Positions 56,476 through 64,000 of a DNA stretch of 64,000 nt are shown piece by piece. The translations under genes were made by a program, and so were the position numbers. Location of the stretch: positions 1-64,000 of the forward strand of contig JAISJW010000022.1 in the NCBI GenBank assembly GCA_031261175.1, read 5' to 3'. A model generated the notes under the pieces. That model ran no database searches. It was given only the letters and a program-made list of their open reading frames with translations, and was not told where the DNA came from. How positions within the stretch are numbered: the first letter of the stretch is position 1; each line of letters opens with the position of its first letter. The DNA is from Lactobacillales bacterium (lineage in GTDB: Bacteria > Bacillota > Bacilli > Lactobacillales > Streptococcaceae).

Positions 56476-57599
56476 CAAATCACCTGCCTTTCTATAGTTT
56501 GGAGATTTTCTCGTAATCTCTTATTCGCCGTTAAATAATTACGGGTCTGTTCGCTGAGTCTTCGCGCGATTTTTGCCGCCTTAGCGTTCTCATATTTGAG
56601 GAAATTTAGGCGCTCCGCCACGCTGTCCGCGATTTGGGTTACGCGGCTGTATTTGGCGATTTCTTCGTCAAGTTGTTGGGGATTTATTTCGATTAGGTCC
56701 TGCGCGGACGGCGCGCACTTGCTAACGGTTTGGTTTTTCGGCGGTGCCGCAAAGAAGTTGACCAGGGCGGCCCCGAGTTCGCCGATCGCTAGGATGCCGC
56801 CATTTTTGAGTCGCTTATTTTCGAGTAGCAGCATTAGCGCGTTGATTTGCGGTTCGCTCATTTTTTTTACGTGGAAGTTCACGATTTTGTTCACACCATT
56901 TGCGACGGGCGAGCGTTCGCCCTGTTTGTCGATGTTTTTGAGCATCACGTTTGGTTTGTGATTATATAGTAGATTCTTTTCGTCGCACGCAATATAGCGG
57001 GTCGTCCCGGCGGCGGATATTAGCAGCGCCGACACGATGTCTTTTTCCGCGTTGATCGCCGTGATTTTCGGGGACGGACCGCCGTGTTCCTTGAGAAATT
57101 CTTCACTAAAGCCCGGCCCGTCAAAACTCACCGCCTGAGTCACGCGCGGCTCAGTCAGCGCCACATATTGCGCTTTGTTTCCACCTTTCGAATGCCCAGT
57201 TACCGTTAAAGTTTCATATTCGCCCGGAAGTTCCCGCACGTAGCGCGCCGCCTCTCGATTTGACACGGTCGCATCTGCGCTCGCGAGATTTCCGTTATCG
57301 TGCCACTCGTATTCACCACCCGTTCCGCGCATCACGGTAGTTGCGTTGCGGCCGTCTGCGGAATCGACAACCGTGAAGTATCTACCGCCGTATTCATCCT
57401 CTCTGAAATTCGTAATTTTCATTTTAAGGAATTCGGCGTTGCGCGGCGCTCGCGCGATGGCGCGGACTTCCTTGACTTCCTCGGGCGTCAAACTTATCAC
57501 GTCCCCATCGCACTTTAATAAATCCTCAACAGTCCGCGCCTTTTTTACCCCGTTAAAATAAATAAACGTATTTAATAACAATAATTGTTCGTCCGTCAT
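56475..57599 (-). CDS. DUF2974-like alpha/beta hydrolase (Mbeg1-like)
   Basis: A 374-aa protein. Residues about 60-230 form an alpha/beta-hydrolase core with nucleophile Ser in VTGHSKGGNKAQYVAL (GxSxGG) and the characteristic SFDGPGFSEEFL. The first 50 residues (LLLLNTFIYFNG) and the C-terminal helical part (about 290-374) are typical of DUF2974. It has no signal peptide. The start overlaps the stop of a WXG100 gene, so it is probably made with, and possibly exported with, that partner: a lipase-like effector is an inference. Confidence 0.78.
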   Translation of the reverse strand: MTDEQLLLLNTFIYFNGVKKARTVEDLLKCDGDVISLTPEEVKEVRAIARAPRNAEFLKMKITNFREDEYGGRYFTVVDSADGRNATTVMRGTGGEYEWHDNGNLASADATVSNREAARYVRELPGEYETLTVTGHSKGGNKAQYVALTEPRVTQAVSFDGPGFSEEFLKEHGGPSPKITAINAEKDIVSALLISAAGTTRYIACDEKNLLYNHKPNVMLKNIDKQGERSPVANGVNKIVNFHVKKMSEPQINALMLLLENKRLKNGGILAIGELGAALVNFFAAPPKNQTVSKCAPSAQDLIEINPQQLDEEIAKYSRVTQIADSVAERLNFLKYENAKAAKIARRLSEQTRNYLTANKRLRENLQTIERQVI

Positions 57600-57895
57600 G
57601 AAGCCGCGCCACCTAGCGTTGTATTGGTGCTTTCCGTATCGAAGTAACCTTGTGCTACTTGAACTTCTAAAAATTTAATATACCCTTCAATCGACTGCGC
57701 ATACGTCGTTTCATACCTGCGTAAAAAATCACTAAAATGTGTTTCTGTCGCGGCCTGCGCATCTCCGCTCCAAAATTCTCGTGTCTGCACAATGCATGCT
57801 CCAAGCTCGCGTAAATGTTCGCGGATCGCCGCGTCACTTGCCCGCAGTTGTTTTATGAATGTCCCCACCGCGTGTGTGTCTACTAGAATTTCCAT
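57596..57895 (-). CDS. WXG100-family protein B
   Basis: A 99-aa helical-hairpin protein with the turn motif W42-S-G44 in REFWSGDAQAA, the hallmark of ESAT-6/EsxA-like type VII secretion substrates. The start at 57895 is behind GAGGGGGT and follows the upstream stop by 1 bp; the longer frame to 57931 overlaps that gene and is rejected. The C-terminus lacks an obvious YxxxD/E signal. Confidence 0.8.
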   Translation of the reverse strand: MEILVDTHAVGTFIKQLRASDAAIREHLRELGACIVQTREFWSGDAQAATETHFSDFLRRYETTYAQSIEGYIKFLEVQVAQGYFDTESTNTTLGGAAS

Positions 57896-57896
57896 G

Positions 57897-58190
57897 CTAT
57901 AACCCCCTCGCCGCGTGGACGTTCGCCTCAAGGCGCGTCAGATAATTGTTGCGCTGCTTCTTCAAAGTCTCGCCCGCCCGCCGCGTCTCGTCCGCACTCT
58001 TTTTCAACTGCTGCAAAAATAAATAAATGCGATTTGTGAACTCGATGTTGTCCGCCGACGTCCAACTTTCCGCGAGCGCCGCAATAATATTGTGCATTTT
58101 GTCCGCCTCCTCGATTTCCTTCTGGCTCACGCTGACAATCCGCCCAGCGCAGGCCTCCATTTGGTCCAAATTTACTTTAATTTTCTTCAT
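57897..58190 (-). CDS. WXG100-like protein A
   Basis: A 97-aa helical-hairpin protein; the turn is ESWTSADNIEF (W43-T-S45), a WXG motif with Ser in place of Gly. The N-terminus KIKVNLDQMEACAGRI is typical of EsxB-like partners. First gene of the cluster, behind AGGAGGAAA. The promoter region (TTGAAA and TATTTATAAA) overlaps the end of the inverted repeat 58214-58342. Probably a heterodimer partner of protein B. Confidence 0.75.
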   Translation of the reverse strand: MKKIKVNLDQMEACAGRIVSVSQKEIEEADKMHNIIAALAESWTSADNIEFTNRIYLFLQQLKKSADETRRAGETLKKQRNNYLTRLEANVHAARGL

Positions 58191-58213
58191 TCCATTTCCT
58201 CCTGTTTTATAAA

Positions 58214-58342
58214 TAGCCCCTGAACGACATGTTTTTCAAAAAACACCCTTTTTTTGTCACAAAAGGGCTATTATACTTTTTACATTAGCCCTTTCGTGAC
58301 AAAAAGTGGCCAGAATTTCAAAAACGTGTCTTTAAAGGGCTA
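58214..58342. repeat. nested inverted repeat, family C copy 4
   Basis: Outer arms TAGCCCCTGAACGACATG / …GTGTCTTTAAAGGGCTA, inner arms GTCACAAAAGGGCTA / TAGCCCTTTCGTGAC around TTATACTTTTTACAT. It contains the last codons (LAL, stop) of the gene at 58332 and borders the WXG operon promoter. Confidence 0.85.
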
Positions 58343-59021
58343 ATACGCTTTTTAAATTCTTTATAAACGCCTTCAACTTCACTGGATCGCGCATAATATC
58401 GTAGTTCACCTGGAAGCACCTTATCCCCATCCCAGCATAAACGTTTAATTTGGAATGATCTTTCAAGATATCTTCCTTATTGTAAAAGTGATCCTTATAA
58501 CCTTGATATTCGACCACAATTTTATACTTCGCCCAATAAAAATCTGGCCTAATACTTTTACGCCCTGTCTGCTCGTATTGCATCTTGTTCATCGCGAATG
58601 TGTGGTTACACTCCGGAAGCTCGATTCCCAAATGATCCAACAGAAAGTAGAAATCCAGCTCCGCCACTGATTCCACTTCTTCCGGCGCCTTCTTCAGCCA
58701 TCGTAATTTCCGCTTGGGCACGCGCGAAGTTATTTGTTCCTTCGTATAACCATTTTTAACCAACTCGATATAAATAGCTTTTATATCTGCGTCATCACAT
58801 ACTTGCGCAAAACAATATTCCAGCCGCATCACGTTCGTTCCCAAAATATTCTTTGCGCATAAAGCCATCGGCTCCTGACATTTATGCATTACAACTCCGG
58901 CTCTCCCGTGAGCACTTCCTACACCGAATTTGGTAACGTGAACTTCCGTCGCCGTTATACTCGGACAATGGATGGCTAAACCACTTCTGTGTGACAATGC
59001 TTCATTTGAATTCAATTCCAT
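58332..59021 (-). CDS. DUF559/AbiEi-like endonuclease-fold protein 2
   Basis: A 229-aa protein of the same type as 46787-47596. The N-terminus SHRSGLAIHCP…VTKFGVGSAHGRAGVVMHK is the AbiEi-like part; the C-terminus is PDDEXK-like: E121 in ELDFYFLLDH, D160 in IRPDFYW, E171-x-Q173 in VVEYQGY, then DHSKLNVYAGMGIRCFQVN. The last acidic position is Gln instead of Asp. It is shorter at the N-terminus than its relative. Start ATG 59021 is inside the conserved upstream block's end. It may be a nuclease or an antitoxin-like regulator. Confidence 0.68.
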   Translation of the reverse strand: MELNSNEALSHRSGLAIHCPSITATEVHVTKFGVGSAHGRAGVVMHKCQEPMALCAKNILGTNVMRLEYCFAQVCDDADIKAIYIELVKNGYTKEQITSRVPKRKLRWLKKAPEEVESVAELDFYFLLDHLGIELPECNHTFAMNKMQYEQTGRKSIRPDFYWAKYKIVVEYQGYKDHFYNKEDILKDHSKLNVYAGMGIRCFQVNYDIMRDPVKLKAFIKNLKSVLAL

Positions 59022-59088
59022 ATTTTTTTACCCCCCTACTATATATATACGTATTTTTTTCCGTTTTGTTACATTTTTGGGCAAAAAA
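59021..59088 (-). promoter_or_regulatory. conserved upstream block of nuclease-like gene 2
   Basis: The minus-strand sequence matches 46697-46763 at about nine positions in ten, including TGTAACAAAACG and ATACGTATATATATAGTA. The coding regions downstream are far less similar. Confidence 0.75.
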
Positions 59089-59119
59089 GTTCAAAAAAAA
59101 TAGAAAATCTTTCGATTTC

Positions 59120-59836
59120 CTATCTTCTCGTGATAAAAACTGTCTCAAATTCAAACCCGTCGGGCAAGTTATCGGCGTAAGAATATTCAAACGTCCGCCC
59201 GTCATCCAAATAAGCAATTTGCTCAACGCGCATCAAATAATCCGTCGCGAGGAGCCCCATTTCCTTTTGTTCCAAGTCGTTCGGCCGCACGCCTGTCACC
59301 CGAACCAGCGAACTTGCAACGTTCAACCCCAACTTGTCATTAATATAAGCGTAAATCGAGTGTTGCAGCACCTTTCGATCGACCCCCGGAATCACGCTGA
59401 TCGGCATGCACGTATATTCCATAATCCTCGCCACGCCATCGACGAACCGCAGGCGATTAATCACATACACGAAGTCGCCCTGTTTAATTGCCAGCTTCTG
59501 CGCGATCTCCTCGTCGGCCTCGATCACCTCGAAGCCGAGGATTTTTGTCGTCACGTTTTCGTATTTTTGCACGGTCCCCGTCAGCGGCGCGAACATCGGC
59601 TGCGACTTGACCTGCTGTCGCCAATCCTGCACAAACGTCCCGCTCCCGCGCCGTCGCACGATGTACCCCTCGCTCACCAGCACGTCGAGCGCCTTCTTGA
59701 TCGTCAGAACCGACATCCCAAATTCTTCGGCAAGTGCCCGGCCGTCCGGCAATTTCTCGTTGATAGCGTACACGCCATCAACGATTTTTCGGCGAATCGC
59801 CTCATAAACTTGTTTATATTTTATCTGCGTTGACAT
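59120..59836 (-). CDS. GntR-family regulator (UTRA/HutC type)
   Basis: A 238-aa regulator. The N-terminal winged helix is residues 1-72 (EAIRRKIVDGVYAINEKLPDG, MSVLTIKKALDVLVSEGYI, RRRGSGTFV). The UTRA ligand-binding domain is about 90-235. It overlaps the dehydrogenase gene by 23 bp and is behind GGGAGAG. It probably controls its own operon; the ligand is likely a sugar or sugar phosphate. Confidence 0.92.
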   Translation of the reverse strand: MSTQIKYKQVYEAIRRKIVDGVYAINEKLPDGRALAEEFGMSVLTIKKALDVLVSEGYIVRRRGSGTFVQDWRQQVKSQPMFAPLTGTVQKYENVTTKILGFEVIEADEEIAQKLAIKQGDFVYVINRLRFVDGVARIMEYTCMPISVIPGVDRKVLQHSIYAYINDKLGLNVASSLVRVTGVRPNDLEQKEMGLLATDYLMRVEQIAYLDDGRTFEYSYADNLPDGFEFETVFITRR

Positions 59837-60812
59837 TTAACTCTCCCACCGACGGATTCGCGCTGCTCGCGAACCCTTTTTCTAAAATCTCTATATTCGT
59901 TAGCGCATCCTCTTCGCTAACTAGCTGCGGCGCGCCGTGACGCAACGTCGCATAAACGCTATCATAGTAGCGCCCGTAATCCCCAAGTGGCGTCTTGATC
60001 TGTTTCTCAATCCAATCGCCGTTGGAATTTTTATATTTTGCGACTCCGTAATACATCGGGCTATCCTCGCCAAACCCTTGCGCGTCAGGCATGATGCCTG
60101 CCTTAAGGTCGTTCTCCTGTTGGTCTTCGCCGTATTTGATAAACGATCCGTTCGTTCCGTGCACGATGAAACGCGGATAAGCCGAAGCCACCGTGTGACT
60201 GCTCTTAACCTTTAATTTTTTATCTTTGTAGTGCAAATCCACGTCGAAATAATCGCTGTTTCTGATGTCGTATCCAACCTTCTCCGGGCGCCCAAACAAG
60301 GCAATTAACCGATCCATCAAGTGGATTCCAAGTCCGTAAAACGAACCTTCCTCTTTAGGTAATCCCACTGGAACCGACCCTGGACGGAAGTAATCAATAT
60401 GCGATTCAACCTCTAAAATATCACCTAAAAATCCTTGTTCTACGACTTGTTTAACTGCCAAAAAGTCGCCATCAAAACGACGATTTTGATACGGCATCAC
60501 TAGCACTCCGTTTGCGCGCCCTAAGTCGAACAATTCCTGAGCGTGCTCTAAAGTATCGCAAAACGGTTTTTCGACAATCACCGATTTCCCTGCCGCGATA
60601 ACTTTTTTCGCGATTTCATAATGCGTTGAAGCCGGCGTGCAAATCGTCACAAGTTCAATTTCCGGGTCAGCTAGAACCTCTTCAAGCGAAGCCGTCCCGC
60701 GCGCCGGGTCGACGATGCTTTTCACGAAAAAGTTTTCGCGCAATTTTATGTAAGGTAAATGGTAGCGGTTCGCTGATTTTCCGAACCCGATAAAAGCCAT
60801 CGTTAGCGTCAT
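59814..60812 (-). CDS. Gfo/Idh/MocA-family dehydrogenase
   Basis: A 332-aa NAD(P)-dependent enzyme. It has a Rossmann start AFIGFGKSANRYHLPY, TICTPASTHYEIAKK and VIVEKPFCDT with the catalytic Lys of EKP, unlike the relative at 15488. GLGIHLMDRLIALFG fits the C-terminal domain. The start at 60812 is behind GGAGG. Substrate unknown, probably a sugar or inositol. First gene of the GntR operon. Confidence 0.9.
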   Translation of the reverse strand: MTLTMAFIGFGKSANRYHLPYIKLRENFFVKSIVDPARGTASLEEVLADPEIELVTICTPASTHYEIAKKVIAAGKSVIVEKPFCDTLEHAQELFDLGRANGVLVMPYQNRRFDGDFLAVKQVVEQGFLGDILEVESHIDYFRPGSVPVGLPKEEGSFYGLGIHLMDRLIALFGRPEKVGYDIRNSDYFDVDLHYKDKKLKVKSSHTVASAYPRFIVHGTNGSFIKYGEDQQENDLKAGIMPDAQGFGEDSPMYYGVAKYKNSNGDWIEKQIKTPLGDYGRYYDSVYATLRHGAPQLVSEEDALTNIEILEKGFASSANPSVGELNVNADKI

Positions 60813-60888
60813 TTCCTCATCCTCCAAAATCTTTTTCTTTCTATTATATATATTTTTACAGCAAATGTATATATCTTTAAGAAAACCT

Positions 60889-60903
60889 TAAAACGTTTTC
60901 ATA
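60889..60903. promoter_or_regulatory. cre-like site upstream of the Gfo/Idh-GntR operon
   Basis: Minus strand ATGAAAACGTTTTAA, one mismatch to the cre consensus, just upstream of the ATATAATAG promoter region. Confidence 0.3.
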
Positions 60904-60935
60904 AAAAATCGCAACGTTAAGAATTTGCGAATTTG

Positions 60936-60964
60936 TTGAAATTTCGGAGCATATTTGATATTAT
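60936..60964 (+). promoter_or_regulatory. promoter of the antitoxin RNA
   Basis: TTGAAA (60936-60941), 17 nt, TATTAT (60959-60964). Confidence 0.7.
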
Positions 60965-60970
60965 AGTAAA

Positions 60971-61092
60971 TGAAAAGAGCCGACGCGGGAACGTCGACCC
61001 TTAACACACTAGCGTCGCTAACGCGGCAACTCGTTTGTATGGTATGATTAACCACCTAACTCGCAAAAGTTTAGGGGTGGTTAATCTTTTTT
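60971..61092 (+). ncRNA. antisense RNA antitoxin of a type I system
   Basis: Short plus-strand RNA of about 120 nt from a strong promoter to the shared terminator at 61046-61086. It has no ORF and contains a hairpin (CGACG…CGTCG at 60981-60997). It converges on the toxin mRNA and overlaps its 3' end through the terminator, the layout of type I antitoxins. Confidence 0.6.
61046..61086. terminator. bidirectional terminator shared by toxin and antitoxin RNAs
   Basis: GATTAACCACC…GGTGGTTAATC, an 11-bp perfect stem extended by AACT/AGTT, with T-runs outside. The toxin stop codon lies inside the stem. Confidence 0.8.
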
Positions 61093-61164
61093 ATTACCAT
61101 TTTCACGAAATATGATGAGTAACATCACGATTTCGATCAAGTGCAATAAGTCCGATGTGGACAT
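61081..61164 (-). CDS. putative holin-like type I toxin peptide
   Basis: A 27-aa peptide, MSTSDLLHLIEIVMLLIIF followed by a polar tail ending GNKKD. A single hydrophobic helix plus a Lys tail is typical of the short 'putative holin-like toxin' family in Lactobacillales. GGAAGGAGAG is 11 nt upstream and lies in a small hairpin (GGA…TCC) that could mask it. The leader of about 115 nt contains an out-of-frame 29-codon ORF (ATG near 61225). It is shorter and more acidic than common family members, so it could be degenerate. Confidence 0.55.
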   Translation of the reverse strand: MSTSDLLHLIEIVMLLIIFRENGNKKD

Positions 61165-61285
61165 AGATTTGGAAACTCTCCTTCCTTTAGATTTTCAGTA
61201 CGCAATGGATTGTTGTCCATCAGCATCACCCCCCAATCGTTGAGAAAAATGAGCTACCACCTTTAACTTTAACTAGTGTTTTGAA

Positions 61286-61314
61286 ATTATAGCAGAAAAT
61301 TTAAGGGGTTTCAA
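61286..61314 (-). promoter_or_regulatory. promoter of the toxin mRNA
   Basis: On the minus strand TTGAAA (61309-61314), 17 nt ending TGC, TATAAT (61286-61291). A near-consensus extended -10 promoter. Confidence 0.8.
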
Positions 61315-61325
61315 GACTGCTTAAT

Positions 61326-61400
61326 GCTACTGTTTTTTAACGCGTTTTTTAGGGGTTTCGAACCTCGAAACCCCTAAAAAAGCCGTTAAAAAACAGTAGC
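61326..61400. repeat. long inverted repeat, family B copy 4
   Basis: GCTACTGTTTTTTAACGCG… and complement, centre TTTCGAACCTCGAAA. It lies between the toxin promoter and the remnant at 61406. Confidence 0.9.
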
Positions 61401-61405
61401 TAATT

Positions 61406-61522
61406 TTATCCCAGCGAGCGCTTTGGGTTCGCGATAAAAACCGACCGGCTAATCCCCTTCTTATCCAGAAAGTGCGCCTTATATTTGGGGATCGTAATCT
61501 TCTCGCCCGTAAAATAATTCAA
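61406..61522 (-). pseudogene. possible gene remnant or short ORF
   Basis: A 38-codon frame from TTG: MNYFTGEKITIPKYKAHFLD… ending NPKRSLG. The codon choice (GCG, TCG, CGC, ATC) and protein-like composition look coding. The frame continues upstream without a start through the adhesin's terminator, so it may be the C-terminus of a lost gene. No family recognised. Confidence 0.3.
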
Positions 61523-61554
61523 AAAAAGCCGATCCTCGAAATAGATCGGCTTTT
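61521..61554 (-). terminator. terminator of the partial surface-protein gene
   Basis: On the minus strand AAAAGCCGATC, TATTTCGAG, GATCGGCTTTTTTT. Confidence 0.85.
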
Positions 61555-61557
61555 CTT

Positions 61558-63999
61558 TTAATTCAAAACGTTGTACGTCGTAGTCGCGTTGAACGCCGAC
61601 CCGCTCTCAGGGGTCACCGCGATCGAAACGCTACCTGCCGGCGCGCTCGCACCGACCCGCCAAACCATATTGGCAAGTCCAGCGGCGACCGTCGCCGAAT
61701 TTTTAATTGTATTTGTTGTGATTGTGTAAGTAACTGTGTTTGTATTGATCGTCGTAGCAATCGTCCAAGCGCTAGGCACCGAAGTACTCAACGCTGCGTC
61801 ATAGGTCAGACCTAAACGAGGAACCGTTATGGTGATTTGACTAATGTCGCCTTCACCCGTGAACGTCGCTGTTCCTAATTTAGTCGTCACGTCAGTCGGA
61901 ATGAAAATCGGATTCGTTCCGTCAGTAGACGGTTCGAAATTCCCCAACCCCGGACCAACATAAACCATATTCTTACGAGCAACAACTGCAGAGCCAGAAG
62001 TTCCAACTTCATACTGCCTATTCGTCATTCCGTGATGAGTTCCGTCAGCCTTAAAGCCGTATTCATACCGCTTCGCCCACTCACCCCTGTTCCACTGCAG
62101 TTGAGCAGCCCCGGCAAGTGAGTAACTACCATTGCCAGTTCCCAAATCAACGAAACCATTACCCGATGATGAATCAATAGCGTCAGTAGTCGCAGTTATC
62201 GCTTTCCACCCAGTTACATTACGAACATAATTACCGCTTCCTGCTACAACCTTTTCAAAATTGTAACGCGGCATAACACGCCCGCTCGCAATATTTTCAA
62301 GCACTGCATCATTAGTCGGGCGGAAGAATCCATTTGAATCCCAACCTGGATTAAGACCGTGAATCGGAATCGAAGCAGCAAACTTGCCTGTATAAGCTTC
62401 AGTAGCTACAGTCGCCGTAAGCGTCGAATCAATTTCATTCCCGTAATCATTCTTCGAAATATCTGTTCCAACACGGCTAAACGAACCAAGTCCCGCTGGC
62501 ACTGTGAAGAACCCGCTATCGGTATCGGCCCCAGCCGTCCGCAGCGTCGTCTTAAATGAATCGGTAGTACCACCAACGGCAAGTCCCGAAATCCCCGCGG
62601 CGTCATTTGTCAAACTCAGAGCGTTCACCGAGGTTGTTGCACTTAGCAAGCTAAGTGCAGACAGTGGGCCTGGGCCACTGCTCGGTTCGACCGGCGTCAC
62701 TGGTGTATCCGTGCTCGCCGTGAAGCTCGCCGGCGCATTTTGCGAACCGCCTGGGAAGTTAATCTTCAGCTTAAGCACGCCGTTGATATTTTCGACATCT
62801 CCCGTCAAACGGAACCGTAGCGACTTAATACCTGCAAGAATTTCATTTTGCGTCGCTCCGCTCTTCACTTTAACGACAACCGGATCGGTTCCAGCTAGTT
62901 TTTCCCAATCTTTTGGCATCCCCGTTTGACTGCGCAGGCTCAACCCGTTCGGAATATCCTCGAACTCAATCGACGTAATCTCACGCGCCGGATTCGGCAG
63001 CGTAATGCTATCAATCGACACATCGCCTTTAGTCAAGGTTGAGGTGAATAAATCGCGGGCAATTAAAGGATCCCCAGGATGAGCAGGATCTTCCATTTCG
63101 AACGATCCATTACCCTTACCAACATAGTTCATCCATTTTCGAGCTGCTCCTGTCGAATTATTATGGAAGAGTGACACGTGTTTACCATCATCGTCGTAAC
63201 CATAATCGTAACCGTGATAACCGTTACTATTATTAAAGTCAGGCATAGTAGCACCTAATTCATAGCTACCATTAGCAACTTTAATATAATTATTACCCGT
63301 TGAAAAGTTATTAGCAATATTTGCAGCCTCGCCTGTAAAGGCTTGGGTCAATACCGCTCGCCACTTTGTCGTATTGCGAACGAAATTACCGTTACCTTTT
63401 CCAACATAAATGTATTCATAAACAGGAGTCAAATTACCCAATTGAGCAGGCGTACTCAAATATAGCGCACCTGAATTGGTTCCGCGATATTTACCATCGA
63501 CATCCCAACCTGCTAACTTACCTTTAACTGCGGCGCTTCCTGGTTGCGGTGTTCTTGCAGTTGCATTTCGGCGGTAATCTCCTTTATTAGAGTCTACTGG
63601 CAAGTACCCAGGATCTGTTTGCGCTCCTGTTGTTCCAGATGACTGTAGAGCGGCAGCAGGGAAAACTACTGAATCTACCGTAGTTGGTACATATCCGATA
63701 TAGCTATCTGCCAACGGTGCTTCACCCGTAACAAGCTGATGAGCACTAAACTCTACCATCTTATAGTTCTCATTAGAAACACTAATATTAGTAGTGTAAG
63801 ATTTAACCGTATTCGCTGAAGCGAAGTGGATTTCCACCGTGACATTACCGCTCAGGTTTTGTTGGTCATAAGCCCAACGAAGTTGGCTCAGCGCCGTTTG
63901 CACATCGCTATAATTGCGATCGCCCCCTGGATGGAACGTGTAAGTATTTCCACTAACCGTGTACGACCAACCGTCCGCTACCACCGGAATGAACGTCAT
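61558..63999 (-). CDS. repeat-rich surface protein, C-terminal part (gene continues beyond window)
   Basis: At least 813 residues of a protein that runs past the window's right edge. No signal peptide is visible because the true start is outside. Two copies of a module of about 200 residues lie at 63070-63620 and 61895-62525; each has a GNGNFVRNTTKW-like strand, a YDYGYDDDGKHVS-like loop and a YVGKGNGSFE-like end. The same module occurs once in the giant protein at 39180. The module linkers are Ser/Thr/Gly/Ala-rich. The C-terminus ends TTTYNVLN, without LPXTG or membrane anchor. Probably an extracellular or adhesin-type protein; function unknown. Confidence 0.8.
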   Translation of the reverse strand: MTFIPVVADGWSYTVSGNTYTFHPGGDRNYSDVQTALSQLRWAYDQQNLSGNVTVEIHFASANTVKSYTTNISVSNENYKMVEFSAHQLVTGEAPLADSYIGYVPTTVDSVVFPAAALQSSGTTGAQTDPGYLPVDSNKGDYRRNATARTPQPGSAAVKGKLAGWDVDGKYRGTNSGALYLSTPAQLGNLTPVYEYIYVGKGNGNFVRNTTKWRAVLTQAFTGEAANIANNFSTGNNYIKVANGSYELGATMPDFNNSNGYHGYDYGYDDDGKHVSLFHNNSTGAARKWMNYVGKGNGSFEMEDPAHPGDPLIARDLFTSTLTKGDVSIDSITLPNPAREITSIEFEDIPNGLSLRSQTGMPKDWEKLAGTDPVVVKVKSGATQNEILAGIKSLRFRLTGDVENINGVLKLKINFPGGSQNAPASFTASTDTPVTPVEPSSGPGPLSALSLLSATTSVNALSLTNDAAGISGLAVGGTTDSFKTTLRTAGADTDSGFFTVPAGLGSFSRVGTDISKNDYGNEIDSTLTATVATEAYTGKFAASIPIHGLNPGWDSNGFFRPTNDAVLENIASGRVMPRYNFEKVVAGSGNYVRNVTGWKAITATTDAIDSSSGNGFVDLGTGNGSYSLAGAAQLQWNRGEWAKRYEYGFKADGTHHGMTNRQYEVGTSGSAVVARKNMVYVGPGLGNFEPSTDGTNPIFIPTDVTTKLGTATFTGEGDISQITITVPRLGLTYDAALSTSVPSAWTIATTINTNTVTYTITTNTIKNSATVAAGLANMVWRVGASAPAGSVSIAVTPESGSAFNATTTYNVLN

Positions 64000-64000
64000 C

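Overview
The window is chromosomal DNA of a fermentative Gram-positive bacterium of the Bacilli, probably in or near the Lactobacillales. Evidence: good Shine-Dalgarno sites (GGAGG), extended -10 promoters, U-tailed terminators, a class A sortase, lipoproteins with Cys lipoboxes, a PcsB-like 3D protein, GlnPQ with a fused binding protein and permease, EIIA-Glc, pyruvate formate-lyase, and a phosphoketolase/xylose cluster. No rRNA, tRNA, CRISPR array or insertion sequence was seen. Most genes lie on the minus strand.

Layout. 0-8 kb: sortase, lipoprotein, a stand-alone ncRNA on the plus strand, a 3D-domain cell-wall protein, a HAD phosphatase, a small secreted protein with an odd sorting signal, a YjdI/YjdI/YjdJ-like trio, and an ECF S-component plus DUF4430 lipoprotein facing a LysR regulator. 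8-30 kb: glmU with a zinc-type ABC transporter, a priming glycosyltransferase, murD-glnQ-glnP, an orphan response regulator, queD-queE-MBL-methyltransferase, trpS, smpB, rnr, secG, metG, holA and two transporters. 30-39 kb: pflB, proAB, proC, crr, a DUF1292 protein and a VanRS-like two-component system. 39-47 kb: a 2429-residue secreted Listeria-Bacteroides repeat protein and a DUF559-type endonuclease-like gene. 47-55 kb: xfp, xylB, xylA, a sugar porter and dps. 55-58 kb: a compact WXG100/FHA/alpha-beta-hydrolase cluster that looks like an accessory type VII secretion locus. 58-64 kb: a second DUF559-type gene, a GntR-Gfo/Idh operon, a type I toxin-antitoxin locus missed by ORF calling, and a repeat-rich surface protein cut by the window edge.

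The genes fit an organism that takes up pentoses, splits xylulose-5-phosphate by phosphoketolase, makes formate through PFL, imports amino acids and metals by ABC systems, and displays large repetitive surface proteins.

The most unusual signals are not genes. (1) The heptamer GGCAAGT/ACTTGCC occurs about 68 times by hand count, roughly once per 940 bp, about ten times the chance expectation and without strand bias, which is like a DNA-uptake word. (2) Four families of long inverted repeats sit at gene ends, with paired changes in both arms. (3) Two of these repeats share an 83% identical 54-nt core resembling a structured RNA. (4) A nearly identical promoter block of about 65 bp precedes both DUF559-type genes.
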